From positions 62,001-126,000 of the forward strand of contig NZ_JACMYG010000005.1 of NCBI RefSeq assembly GCF_014236655.1: a DNA stretch of 64,000 nt, written 5' to 3'. A model generated the notes under the pieces. The model had not been told where the DNA came from. It did no database searches and worked only from the letters and a program-made list of their open reading frames with translations. The translations under genes and the position numbers were made by a program. How positions within the stretch are numbered: the stretch's first letter is position 1; each line of letters begins with the position of its first letter. The stretch is from Pseudomonas kielensis (GTDB taxonomy: Bacteria; Pseudomonadota; Gammaproteobacteria; Pseudomonadales; Pseudomonadaceae). This document shows positions 32,292-40,142 of the stretch, in pieces.

Positions 32292-32957
32292 TCAACGCAT
32301 CGGCGGCACTCGAATATCACCCGAGCGACACTGATTTTTCACCCCCTTGCCGCACGCCTGGAAGGACAGGTCCTTGGCCATGCACACACGCACCTCCGAC
32401 AACTCAGGGCCTCGACAGATCACTGCAATACCGTCTGACGGTATCCCGGGGTTGCTGCGGCGAAACATCTGCGTGATGTCCTGGGCTGAGAAGTACACCT
32501 CTTTGCTCAACGGCTGCAGCGGCTCAGGAACTTTCACCGCGCCAAGCGCCTTGTCCGCAGCCGCCAGGTAGCCCATGGCACCCAACCCGCTGCAGGTACC
32601 GTGCTTGGCCCACTCATGCTTGAGCAAGGCCGGCGTGACAAACAACGTCAGCCCCCGCGCCCGCTCGGCCGCCGACAACCGCGCATTCGGCGCGCAGGAC
32701 TGCGGCCAGCCACCCTTGGCGTATTGCGGCCAAAGCCCGTGCAACACAAACCCGTAGCCCTTGCCCGAACACTGGGCATTTTCCGGGCGCGTCAGGCAAA
32801 AGGTCGGCGACCAGGACAACGCCAGCAGGTAATAGTCTAACACCCCCGACGCCGACTCGTTCTGCGGTTTGTTGCGCGAGGATTGCGGCGTATTGTTCAG
32901 GACCACACTGCCAATCGCCAGCACACCAAACAGGACCCATACAGACAGTTTTTTCAT
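32292..32957 (-). CDS. Ribonuclease T2 family protein (RNase I-like)
   Basis: This is a secreted or periplasmic endoribonuclease of 221 residues. The N-terminus (lysines followed by VWVLFGVLAIGSVVL) is a signal peptide or signal anchor. Both catalytic segments are present: CAS I as GFVLHGLWPQ and CAS II as KHEWAKHGTC, each with its catalytic His, plus several Cys likely forming disulfides. It probably cleaves RNA non-specifically through 2',3'-cyclic phosphates. It is convergent with the HAD gene and divergent from the next gene. Confidence 0.92.
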   Translation of the reverse strand: MKKLSVWVLFGVLAIGSVVLNNTPQSSRNKPQNESASGVLDYYLLALSWSPTFCLTRPENAQCSGKGYGFVLHGLWPQYAKGGWPQSCAPNARLSAAERARGLTLFVTPALLKHEWAKHGTCSGLGAMGYLAAADKALGAVKVPEPLQPLSKEVYFSAQDITQMFRRSNPGIPSDGIAVICRGPELSEVRVCMAKDLSFQACGKGVKNQCRSGDIRVPPMR

Positions 32958-33131
32958 TCACACACCTGAAAGCGGAACATCCAATGGGCCTATTGTGAGG
33001 GCTGGCAGCGCATGAGCAGAAGACATTCTTCTCCAACCCGCATCAAGGGAGTGCCGGCGACTGGCAATCACTCGGCCAAGTGCAGTACCTTGAAAACGCA
33101 GACCACTCTGAACACACGATAGGGAATCGAA

Positions 33132-33620
33132 ATGAGCAAGGCAGACGAACTCGCCACGAAACTGAAGCAAAAACAAAAAACCCGTGTGGACGCCGAGGCC
33201 CGCGCCGACCTGGCCATTGAGCACTGGCCAAGCCAGGTCTATGACATGTACCACCAACTGGAAACCTGGTTGGAGCCGCTGACCCACGCCGGCCTCAACA
33301 TCCGCCGAGTACCGACCCGCGTGTTCGAGCGCCTGCCATCCGGCGAGACCTTCAACTACGCCATCGACCAGTTGCAGATCGAGGGCAACCACAACACCAT
33401 TACCCTCGACCCCATAGCCCGCTTCACCATCGGCGGTACGGGCCAGGTCGACATCCGTGGCAAAGGCCAGGCGCTGTACATCCGCCGCACCGAGAACGAC
33501 ATGGCCGAGCCCGTATGGCAAATCCAGCCCGTGCCCCGCACCGGACAACCACGCCCCACGCCGGTGGCGCTGGACGAACTGAACTTCCTCTCAGTGATCG
33601 AGCAAGGGCTGGAGCTCTGA
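33132..33620 (+). CDS. Conserved-looking protein of unknown function
   Basis: This 162-residue protein begins with a charged helix (MSKADELATKLKQKQKTRVDAEARADLAIE, about residues 1-30), continues with a mixed alpha/beta centre (NIRRVPTRVFERLPSGE, LDPIARFTIGGTGQVDIRGKG) and ends in a proline-rich tail followed by ELNFLSVIEQGLEL. There is no signal peptide and no membrane segment. I do not recognise the family. It stands alone between divergent RNase T2 and an arsH remnant and has its own terminator, so it is likely a real single-gene unit. Confidence 0.65.
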   Translation: MSKADELATKLKQKQKTRVDAEARADLAIEHWPSQVYDMYHQLETWLEPLTHAGLNIRRVPTRVFERLPSGETFNYAIDQLQIEGNHNTITLDPIARFTIGGTGQVDIRGKGQALYIRRTENDMAEPVWQIQPVPRTGQPRPTPVALDELNFLSVIEQGLEL

Positions 33621-33644
33621 CGCCTCCCACCACTGCACAAGCGC

Positions 33645-33670
33645 GGGCGACCCACCAAGGTCGCCCTTTT
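33645..33670 (+). terminator. Terminator after the unknown 162-residue protein
   Basis: The stem GGGCGACC / GGTCGCCC with a six-base loop is followed by TTTT, 24 bases past the stop. Confidence 0.8.
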
Positions 33671-33782
33671 CGTATCAGCCGACGGCGCACCATCGATAAA
33701 GATCCACCTCCGCGCTTTACCTTGTATTCGATAATCCATCTGTAGCGCCGGTCATGATCACGGCGTACGCACCATAGAGAAG

Positions 33783-34040
33783 ATGCAATGGCCAGAAAGC
33801 CAGGCCGTGATGCAAGTCTCCGGTGGTTCCCTGCCCTCCGCGCCCAAAGCCTTCCTCGAATTCGACGAGCACAACCGCATGAAACCCTCGACGTTCTATG
33901 ACCGAGTGGTGGATGTGATGGAAGAGTTGGTGAAGTTCATGTTGCTGCTGCGCGATCGAGCGGATCCGGTGGATCGGTATTCGGAGCGTTGGGAGACTGC
34001 GCGGGAGTTGAGTGGGCGGGTTAATCAGCGGGGGATTTAG
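33783..34040 (+). pseudogene. arsH: arsH remnant (5'-truncated, internally deleted)
   Basis: The 85-codon frame reads as the C-terminal part of ArsH, an NADPH-dependent FMN reductase linked to organoarsenical resistance. [32 protein letters not shown] and [20 protein letters not shown] correspond to the end of that family. The N-terminal two thirds, including the FMN-binding loop, are missing. In addition the QVSGGS element is joined almost directly to PKAFLEFD, whereas I recall about 25 residues between them in intact ArsH. No ars genes are near. It is almost surely non-functional debris. Confidence 0.7.
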
Positions 34041-34902
34041 GGACAAGATAGCAATTGGATTAAGCAAATCACCTGCTCGTAGTAGGAGTCAGTATATATA
34101 GAGGGCTATTGCTTGAGCGCCAATACGAGTGTCGCCCCTATATTCGGTCCATCACTGCACCCGTATTACTCGCCAAGACTGCGCAAGCACACTCCGCGCC
34201 TCTGAAAGCCCCAGGATAGAGAAACGACAACCGCAATGGTACAAGCGTCCCAACTTCACTTAAGACATATCAGCATTTCAATTGCACAGAGACTTGAATG
34301 CCCAGCCGGACTACAGCTGCAAATCGCCTCCCCCCTCCGATAAATCAATCCCTCCCGGACGCGGGCTGCCTGGGTGATCGAATCATCGAATCGACCCGAT
34401 GACTGATCGAGCAGACTGCCAAAATGATGCAATGAACCAGGCTCCCACGATGGTCAGCGGGCACCATCACAGGCCAGGAATTCGGGAATTTTTCCGCTTG
34501 CACGACCATATGAATCAAGCTTGTTCGCGGTAGACGTATCCAATCCTCCACCGCAGCTGTAAACAATGCCTCTAATGAGTTGATGTATATAAAGCTCACT
34601 CACCCTTGTACAAGTTCCAAGCCCGGTACAAATAATTGCGAACAACAGCCAGGTAGTAGCCTAGTGATATCACCGAAGGGCCTAATATCAAACTGTCATT
34701 TGTCGGACCTATGCTGATTCAATACAGGCTACATCTGAGGCGGACGTAAGAATTATGCGCAGGGAATAGGACTGTGAATGTAGGAAATAGAGAAGGATTC
34801 TTACTTGACGCTAAGACCGCCCAGCGATTAATCTCCCGCCCTTAGAGCACGGAAGCCGCCCAAATCCCCATATCAGCGCGCGGGACCCGGGCATTTCCTG
34901 AA
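34041..34902. other. Long gene-free region upstream of the capsule locus
   Basis: These 862 bases are visibly less GC-rich than the flanking core genes and hold no frame with coding character on either strand. They should contain the promoter and leader of the kps operon. I looked for the JUMPstart/ops GGCGGTAG element that often precedes capsule operons and did not find it. The stretch may be remnant DNA from insertion of the capsule locus. Confidence 0.6.
34805..34832 (+). promoter_or_regulatory. Possible promoter of the kpsMTE operon
   Basis: TTGACG at 34805-34810 and ATTAAT at 34827-34832 are 16 bases apart, about 70 bases upstream of the kpsM-like start. The -35 is good and the -10 mediocre, so this is a candidate only. 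Confidence 0.4.
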
Positions 34903-35745
34903 ATGAATTCACCGGCGCGCCCAATCGCGCCGCTTTGCTGTGCGGTAAATATCTTGAAGCCTCGCTCCTCCTTCCAGATTCAAAAATCGGTCATCTTTGC
35001 CCTGGTGCTACGCGAAGCCCGAGCCCGTTTTGGTGAGCGGCGCATGGGGGCGGTTTGGACGCTGATCGAGCCGATCTGCCATCTACTAATTTTTACCCTT
35101 CTGTTCTCGCTGATTCGTGGCCGCACCGTGGCAGGCGTTGATTATCCGGTGTTTGTCCTCGTAGGCATGGCCCCCTTCCTGCTCTACCGCAACATTGCAC
35201 TTCGCCTAATGGACAGCCTGCGAGAGAACCGGTCGTTATTTGCCTATAAACAGATCAAACCACTGGACACATACGTAGCGCGCGCGCTGGTGGAAGCCTG
35301 CATCAGCGCTACGGTCTATGCCATTCTACTGTTCGGCTTTGCCTGGTTTGGTTTTGACATGACGGTAAGCGATCCAATCCAGTGGGCGGCGACCCTGGGC
35401 TTGGGACTGTGCTTTGCCTTTGGTCTGGGCATGTTGCTCGCACTGATAACCCATGCCATGCCTAGCCTCAAGCTCGTCGTACGCATGGCATTTTTTCCAC
35501 TGTACTTCATCTCAGGCGTACTGATGCCCGCGGCCTACCTGCCGCAAGCGATGATGCCATTGTTGCTGCTCAATCCGTTCCTACATTTGGTCGAATTGAT
35601 TCGCGCCGAAGTTCTGCCCCACTACACCCCAGTTGATGGCGTCTCTGAAGCGTATGTAATTACGTTCACGGTGGTTTTGCTGTTCATTGCCTTGGGCAGT
35701 TACCGCGCCCGTCGTTTGCACCTGATTTCCACGAAGAACGGATGA
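34903..35745 (+). CDS. kpsM: Capsule polysaccharide ABC transporter permease (KpsM/Wzm type)
   Basis: This 280-residue inner-membrane protein of the ABC-2 type has about six membrane helices. The N-terminal cytoplasmic helix has REARARFGERRMGAVWTLIEPICHLLIF, characteristic of polysaccharide exporters, and the last segments FFPLYFISGVLMPAAYLP and LNPFLHLVELIRAEVLPHY match KpsM/BexB/CtrC. With the next gene product it moves finished, lipid-linked capsule polymer across the inner membrane. It starts the plus-strand capsule operon after a long gene-free region. Confidence 0.92.
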   Translation: MNSPARPIAPLCCAVNILKPRSSFQIQKSVIFALVLREARARFGERRMGAVWTLIEPICHLLIFTLLFSLIRGRTVAGVDYPVFVLVGMAPFLLYRNIALRLMDSLRENRSLFAYKQIKPLDTYVARALVEACISATVYAILLFGFAWFGFDMTVSDPIQWAATLGLGLCFAFGLGMLLALITHAMPSLKLVVRMAFFPLYFISGVLMPAAYLPQAMMPLLLLNPFLHLVELIRAEVLPHYTPVDGVSEAYVITFTVVLLFIALGSYRARRLHLISTKNG

Positions 35746-35755
35746 GTACAGGCCC

Positions 35756-36409
35756 GTGTTCGAGCTTAAGAACGTCACCAAATCCTACCTAACCCCCAAA
35801 GGGCGTCGGTATGTGTTTCGCAACCTGTCGCTGTCCATTCCGCCAGATAAAAATATTGGTCTTATCGGCCGAAACGGTGCGGGCAAGTCAACACTGATGC
35901 GCCTGCTAGGCGGTGCCGACATCCCAGACTCAGGCTCCATCGTGACCGACAAAAGCATTTCCTGGCCTGTGGGTTTGTCGGGAGGTTTTCAAGGCAGCAT
36001 GACCGGCCGAGACAACATAAAGTTCGTCTCGCGGATCTACGGAGCTGAAGGCGAAGCCATGCGCGAGAAGGTTCGTTACGTCCAGGAGTTTGCCGAAATT
36101 GGCGACTGGATCGATGAACCGATCAAGACTTACTCATCTGGGATGAGGTCTCGCGTGGCCTTTGGCCTGAGTATGGCTTTTGACTTCGATTACTACCTGA
36201 TCGACGAAGTAATGTCGGTGGGTGACGCCCAGTTCAAGCGCAAATGCGCAGAAGTATTCCAGCAAAAACTGCAGCAATCGAAAGTCGTACTGGTTTCCCA
36301 CACCATGCCGGAGATCGAAAAGCTTTGCGACATAGTCTTGCTGGTACGCGATGGCGGCATTCAGATCTACGAAGACGTCGCCGAAGGCATCAAGGCCTAT
36401 AACACCTGA
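35756..36409 (+). CDS. kpsT: Capsule polysaccharide ABC transporter ATP-binding protein (KpsT type)
   Basis: This 217-residue ATPase starts at GTG. Walker A is GRNGAGKST (about residues 37-45), the signature is YSSGMRSR, Walker B is YYLIDEVMS and the switch His lies in VLVSHTMPEIE. The short length without a C-terminal carbohydrate-binding domain is the KpsT/BexA/CtrD pattern, in which the polymer is completed before export. It is ten bases downstream of kpsM and forms the exporter dimer with it. Confidence 0.93.
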   Translation: MFELKNVTKSYLTPKGRRYVFRNLSLSIPPDKNIGLIGRNGAGKSTLMRLLGGADIPDSGSIVTDKSISWPVGLSGGFQGSMTGRDNIKFVSRIYGAEGEAMREKVRYVQEFAEIGDWIDEPIKTYSSGMRSRVAFGLSMAFDFDYYLIDEVMSVGDAQFKRKCAEVFQQKLQQSKVVLVSHTMPEIEKLCDIVLLVRDGGIQIYEDVAEGIKAYNT

Positions 36410-36457
36410 TAACCCCCTTATATAGCAGCACCGTTCCACTTCAAGGATGCATCACAT

Positions 36458-37564
36458 ATGAGCAGTACGGGTAAACTCAAGGGCTGGCGCCTGGCAATCG
36501 GTCTGGTGATCCTGCCACTGGCCTTGGCAGCCATTTACTACGGCGTGTTCGCCACTGACCGCTACGTCAGCTCCGCCCAGGTAGTCGTCCGCCAGGACGG
36601 TGGCAATCAAGGCGCTGCAGTGCCGGGGCTGGCTACTCTACTCACCGGCACCAACCCGGCCTCCCGGGAGGAAACCCTCTACTTGCGTGAATACATTGTG
36701 TCGATGGACATGATGCTGCTGCTCGAAGAGCGCCTGCACTGGGTCGAACAGTACGCCGCCCAGCGCAGCGACATCTTCTTCTGGCTGAACAAGGACGCAG
36801 AGCGCGAAGACCTGCTCAAGTACTACCAGCGCATGGTTTCAGCTCACTACGACGAAACCACCGGCCTGCTGCGGGTTGAGGTGCAAGCTTTTACCCCGGA
36901 ACTCTCGGAACAGATGCTGCGCACCATCCTCGAGGCCAGCGAGCACTTCGTCAACGAAGTCAGCCACAGCATTGCCCGTGAGCAAATGACCTTTGCCAAA
37001 GGCGAGCTGGAAACCGCGCGGATCAATTACGCCGAGCGCAAGACAGAACTGCTGGACTTCCAGAACGTAAACAAAGTACTGGACGGTGCCAACACCGCAC
37101 AGAGCCGCGCCACCATCATTGCCGACCTGGAAAGCCAGTACACCAAAGAGCAGGCGATCCTCACCGAAATGCAGTTCAAGCTGCGCCCTGACTCGCCTCA
37201 AGTGAAACAGCAAAAGCAAAAGGTCAATGCCATCACCCAGCAACTGGCCAAGGAAAAACGCCTGCTGGTCTCGTCACCGGGCGGCTCACAACTGAACGTC
37301 GTTGCCTCGCGCTTCCAGCAATTGACACTGGACGCCGGCATTGCCGAAGAAAGCTACAAGACCGCGGTAGCCGCCCTCGACAATGCCCGCATCGAGGCCA
37401 GCAAGAAGATCCGCACCCTGGTCACCGTAGTCAGCCCGAACACGCCACAACTCGCCCTGTACCCAGAGCGCTTGTATAACCTGGCAACGATCTTGCTTGG
37501 CCTGCTCATGCTGTACGGCATTACCCGCTTCATCCTGGCTTCGATCGAGGATCATCGTGATTAA
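36458..37564 (+). CDS. kpsE: Capsule polysaccharide export inner-membrane protein (KpsE/BexC/CtrB type)
   Basis: This 368-residue polysaccharide co-polymerase-like protein has one membrane helix near each end (about residues 11-30 and 340-360) and a long periplasmic coiled-coil region between (about 165-300, with LETARINYAERKTELLDFQNVNKVLD). It links the KpsMT transporter to the outer-membrane channel. Its last codons overlap the GTG start of the outer-membrane component, which points to co-translation. Confidence 0.92.
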   Translation: MSSTGKLKGWRLAIGLVILPLALAAIYYGVFATDRYVSSAQVVVRQDGGNQGAAVPGLATLLTGTNPASREETLYLREYIVSMDMMLLLEERLHWVEQYAAQRSDIFFWLNKDAEREDLLKYYQRMVSAHYDETTGLLRVEVQAFTPELSEQMLRTILEASEHFVNEVSHSIAREQMTFAKGELETARINYAERKTELLDFQNVNKVLDGANTAQSRATIIADLESQYTKEQAILTEMQFKLRPDSPQVKQQKQKVNAITQQLAKEKRLLVSSPGGSQLNVVASRFQQLTLDAGIAEESYKTAVAALDNARIEASKKIRTLVTVVSPNTPQLALYPERLYNLATILLGLLMLYGITRFILASIEDHRD

Positions 37565-38648
37565 ATCCCTTGCTGTCCCACCAAAATTCAAACTGAAGCT
37601 GGCGGCGCTGGCCCTGGCAAGCCTGGGCCTGGCCGGATGCGGCGGCACATTGTCGGGCGCAGGCCCGTACAAGGGTGATATCGAAACCAAGAATGAGTCT
37701 TACAACCTGGTCGAAATCAACGCCAACACCATCGGCCCGTACATGCGTGGCGCCGTGCGTCCGGTGCAAGCCTCCATCGCCAAGCCAGTTGCGCCCTCCG
37801 CGCGCCTGATGGCGGGAGACATCCTGAACGTACTGATCACCGACAACGCTCCAGAAGGTTCGGCATTGTTTGCCCCGCTCTCCAGCGGCGGCACCCAACT
37901 GAAGACCCGCATTGATGACCAGGGCATGATCTCCCTGCCTTACGTGGGTCGTCAGTTCGTCGCCGGCATGACCCTCAACCAGGTTGAGGAGATGATCCGC
38001 AAGCAACTCAAGGGCGTGACCACCGACGTGCAGACCCATGTCGAACTGGTGGGCGACCTGTCGGGTTCGGTACTGGTAGCCGGCGCCGTCAAATCCCCCG
38101 GTCGATTCAGCACCTTGCAGGGCCCCCTGACCTTGTTGGATGCGGTTAACCAAGCGGGTGGCCCGGTGATGGAGCCGCACCTGGTAAACGTCACCGTGCG
38201 CACCGGCAGCCAGGTACAGCAGTTCAACTACGAAGACGTACTGGCCGGCAACAACATGGTGCTGCGTCCAAACTCGGAAGTTGTCCTGGACCGTGCCCGC
38301 CAACGCTTCGTTGCCATGGGTGCTGTCGGCGAACCCGGCCTCAAGGACCTGCCAGCGCAAAACACCAGCTTGCTCGATGCACTGGGCAGCGTCGGCGGCC
38401 TGAGAGAAGCCAATGCCAACCCGGAAGGTGTGTTTGTTTTTCGCATGGGCGAAGGAACCAATCCGAAACCCACGGTCCTACGTCTGGACATGCGTGACCC
38501 GGCAGCCGTTTTCTACGCCCGCCAGATCATGATCAAACCAGACGACACCATTTACGTAACCAACGCAGCGATCTACGAATGGCAAAAGGTTATCTCGCCA
38601 GTCGTGCAGACCATGCTGTTGGGTCGCGCCACAGGCGCATACAAGTAA
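37557..38648 (+). CDS. Outer-membrane polysaccharide export (OPX) lipoprotein, Wza/BexD/CtrA type
   Basis: Translation from GTG at 37557 (overlapping the kpsE stop) gives 363 residues with a signal peptide ending in a lipobox, LGLAGCGG, so Cys is lipidated. A Poly_export (PES) domain follows (LMAGDILNVLITDNAPEG ... LPYVGRQFVAGMTLNQVEEMIRKQL) and then SLBB repeats (GSVLVAGAVKSPGRFSTLQGPLTLLDAVNQAGG). The length is close to Wza/BexD/CtrA rather than the roughly 560 residues of E. coli KpsD, so this protein may form its own outer-membrane barrel. It is the exit channel for the capsule. Confidence 0.9.
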   Translation: MIKSLAVPPKFKLKLAALALASLGLAGCGGTLSGAGPYKGDIETKNESYNLVEINANTIGPYMRGAVRPVQASIAKPVAPSARLMAGDILNVLITDNAPEGSALFAPLSSGGTQLKTRIDDQGMISLPYVGRQFVAGMTLNQVEEMIRKQLKGVTTDVQTHVELVGDLSGSVLVAGAVKSPGRFSTLQGPLTLLDAVNQAGGPVMEPHLVNVTVRTGSQVQQFNYEDVLAGNNMVLRPNSEVVLDRARQRFVAMGAVGEPGLKDLPAQNTSLLDALGSVGGLREANANPEGVFVFRMGEGTNPKPTVLRLDMRDPAAVFYARQIMIKPDDTIYVTNAAIYEWQKVISPVVQTMLLGRATGAYK

Positions 38649-38681
38649 CTCTTTCAACTTGATCAGCGATAGGGAAATTAC

Positions 38682-40106
38682 ATGATCCCGGTAATTCTTT
38701 CCGGCGGCTCCGGCTCCCGACTTTGGCCTCTTTCTCGTGCTATGCACCCGAAGCAGTTCCTCACACTCAGTGGCGACCAGTCACTGTTCCAGAGCACGCT
38801 TTCGCGTCTTGCTGGCATTCAGGATGGACCACTGACACCCATTGTGGTCAGCAATGAAGATCATCGCTTCCTGGTTGCCGAACAGTGCCGTGCGCTAAAT
38901 ATCAATCCACAGGCCATTTTGCTTGAGCCCATCGGTCGTAACACTGCGCCTGCTATCGCCGCCGCGGTTGTTAAGGCACTCGCTACCGGCAAGGATGAAT
39001 TGCTGCTGGTACTGCCTGCCGACCACGTCTTTGATGATCTGGACGCGCTGCGCGAAGCTTTCGAAAAAGGCGCTCCGGCAGCCCGTGACGGCCGAATCGT
39101 GACCTTCGGGATCGTGCCAAACAAAGCAGAAACCGGTTACGGCTACATCCGTGTCGCTGATAAGTCCAACGAAATTCAGCCTGTTCAAGCGTTTGTCGAA
39201 AAGCCCGACCTCGCCACCGCGGAGCAGTATGTGGCCGACGGCCGCTATTACTGGAACAGCGGCATGTTCCTGTTCCAGGCGTCGAGCATGCTCGCCCAGT
39301 TGCGCGAGCACGCTCCTCAAGTGCTGGCAGCGGTAGAAGCTGCACTGAGCAATGCCAAAGAAGACATGGATTTCACCCGCCTCGACATGCTGAGTTTCGC
39401 GGCCGCTGAAAACATCTCGATCGACTATGCCGTGATGGAGCGCTCCGACCAAGTATCGGTGGTGCCTCTGGATGCTGGCTGGAACGACGTGGGCTCGTGG
39501 TCGGCGGTCTGGGAGATCGCAGACAAAGACGCGCAAGGTAATGCCTCTCGTGGCGACGTCATGCTTGAATCCACCAGCAATGCCTATGTTCACGCTGAAC
39601 ATCGTATGGTGACAGTCCTGGGACTCGATGACGTGATCGTGGTGGAAACCGCAGACGCCGTGATGGTCGCCGCCAAAGACAAGTCCCAAGACGTCAAGCT
39701 CCTGGTTGATCGCATCAAGCAGAGCGCTCGCACTGAGGCAACCAACCATCGCAAGGTATATCGTCCATGGGGTGCCTACGACTCCATCGATAACGGACCT
39801 CGCTACCAGGTGAAGCGCATCACTGTTTCCCCAGGACAGAAACTCTCGGTGCAGATGCACCATCACCGAGCAGAACATTGGATAGTCGTTACCGGCACAG
39901 CAAAAGTTTCTTTAGGGGATAAAGAACTACTACTGACTGAAAATCAATCGACCTACATTCCGGTGGGCATTGTGCATGCCCTTGAAAACCCGGGGAAAAT
40001 ACCACTCGAAATGATTGAAGTTCAATCAGGCACGTATCTCGGTGAAGATGACATTGTACGATTTGAAGATCGTTACGGCCGTCTAGTCGCCGAAAAAGCC
40101 TGCTGA
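38682..40106 (+). CDS. manC: Mannose-1-phosphate guanylyltransferase / mannose-6-phosphate isomerase
   Basis: This 474-residue bifunctional enzyme makes GDP-mannose. The N-terminal nucleotidyltransferase shows SGGSGSRLWPLSRAMHPKQF with the metal- and NTP-binding signature, and FVEKPDLATAEQYVADGRYYWNSGMF. The C-terminal type II phosphomannose isomerase cupin shows GPRYQVKRITVSPGQKLSVQMHHHRAEHW. It lies 33 bases after the OPX gene. No phosphomannomutase is in the window, so mannose-1-phosphate would come from AlgC-type enzyme elsewhere. The capsule polymer probably contains mannose or a GDP-mannose-derived sugar. Confidence 0.93.
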   Translation: MIPVILSGGSGSRLWPLSRAMHPKQFLTLSGDQSLFQSTLSRLAGIQDGPLTPIVVSNEDHRFLVAEQCRALNINPQAILLEPIGRNTAPAIAAAVVKALATGKDELLLVLPADHVFDDLDALREAFEKGAPAARDGRIVTFGIVPNKAETGYGYIRVADKSNEIQPVQAFVEKPDLATAEQYVADGRYYWNSGMFLFQASSMLAQLREHAPQVLAAVEAALSNAKEDMDFTRLDMLSFAAAENISIDYAVMERSDQVSVVPLDAGWNDVGSWSAVWEIADKDAQGNASRGDVMLESTSNAYVHAEHRMVTVLGLDDVIVVETADAVMVAAKDKSQDVKLLVDRIKQSARTEATNHRKVYRPWGAYDSIDNGPRYQVKRITVSPGQKLSVQMHHHRAEHWIVVTGTAKVSLGDKELLLTENQSTYIPVGIVHALENPGKIPLEMIEVQSGTYLGEDDIVRFEDRYGRLVAEKAC

Positions 40107-40142
40107 CCTGCCTGAAACTTAGCGACTAACGTTGACCAAAAA

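Noticed and set aside
34345..34599. An 84-codon minus-strand frame in the gene-free stretch before kpsM
   Set aside because: It has no convincing ribosome-binding site and no domain, its codon use is unlike genes here, and other frames of similar length overlap it.
34041..34902. JUMPstart/ops antitermination element upstream of the capsule operon
   Set aside because: The sequence GGCGGTAG was not found on the plus strand; CCAGGTAGTAG near 34650 is only a weak resemblance.
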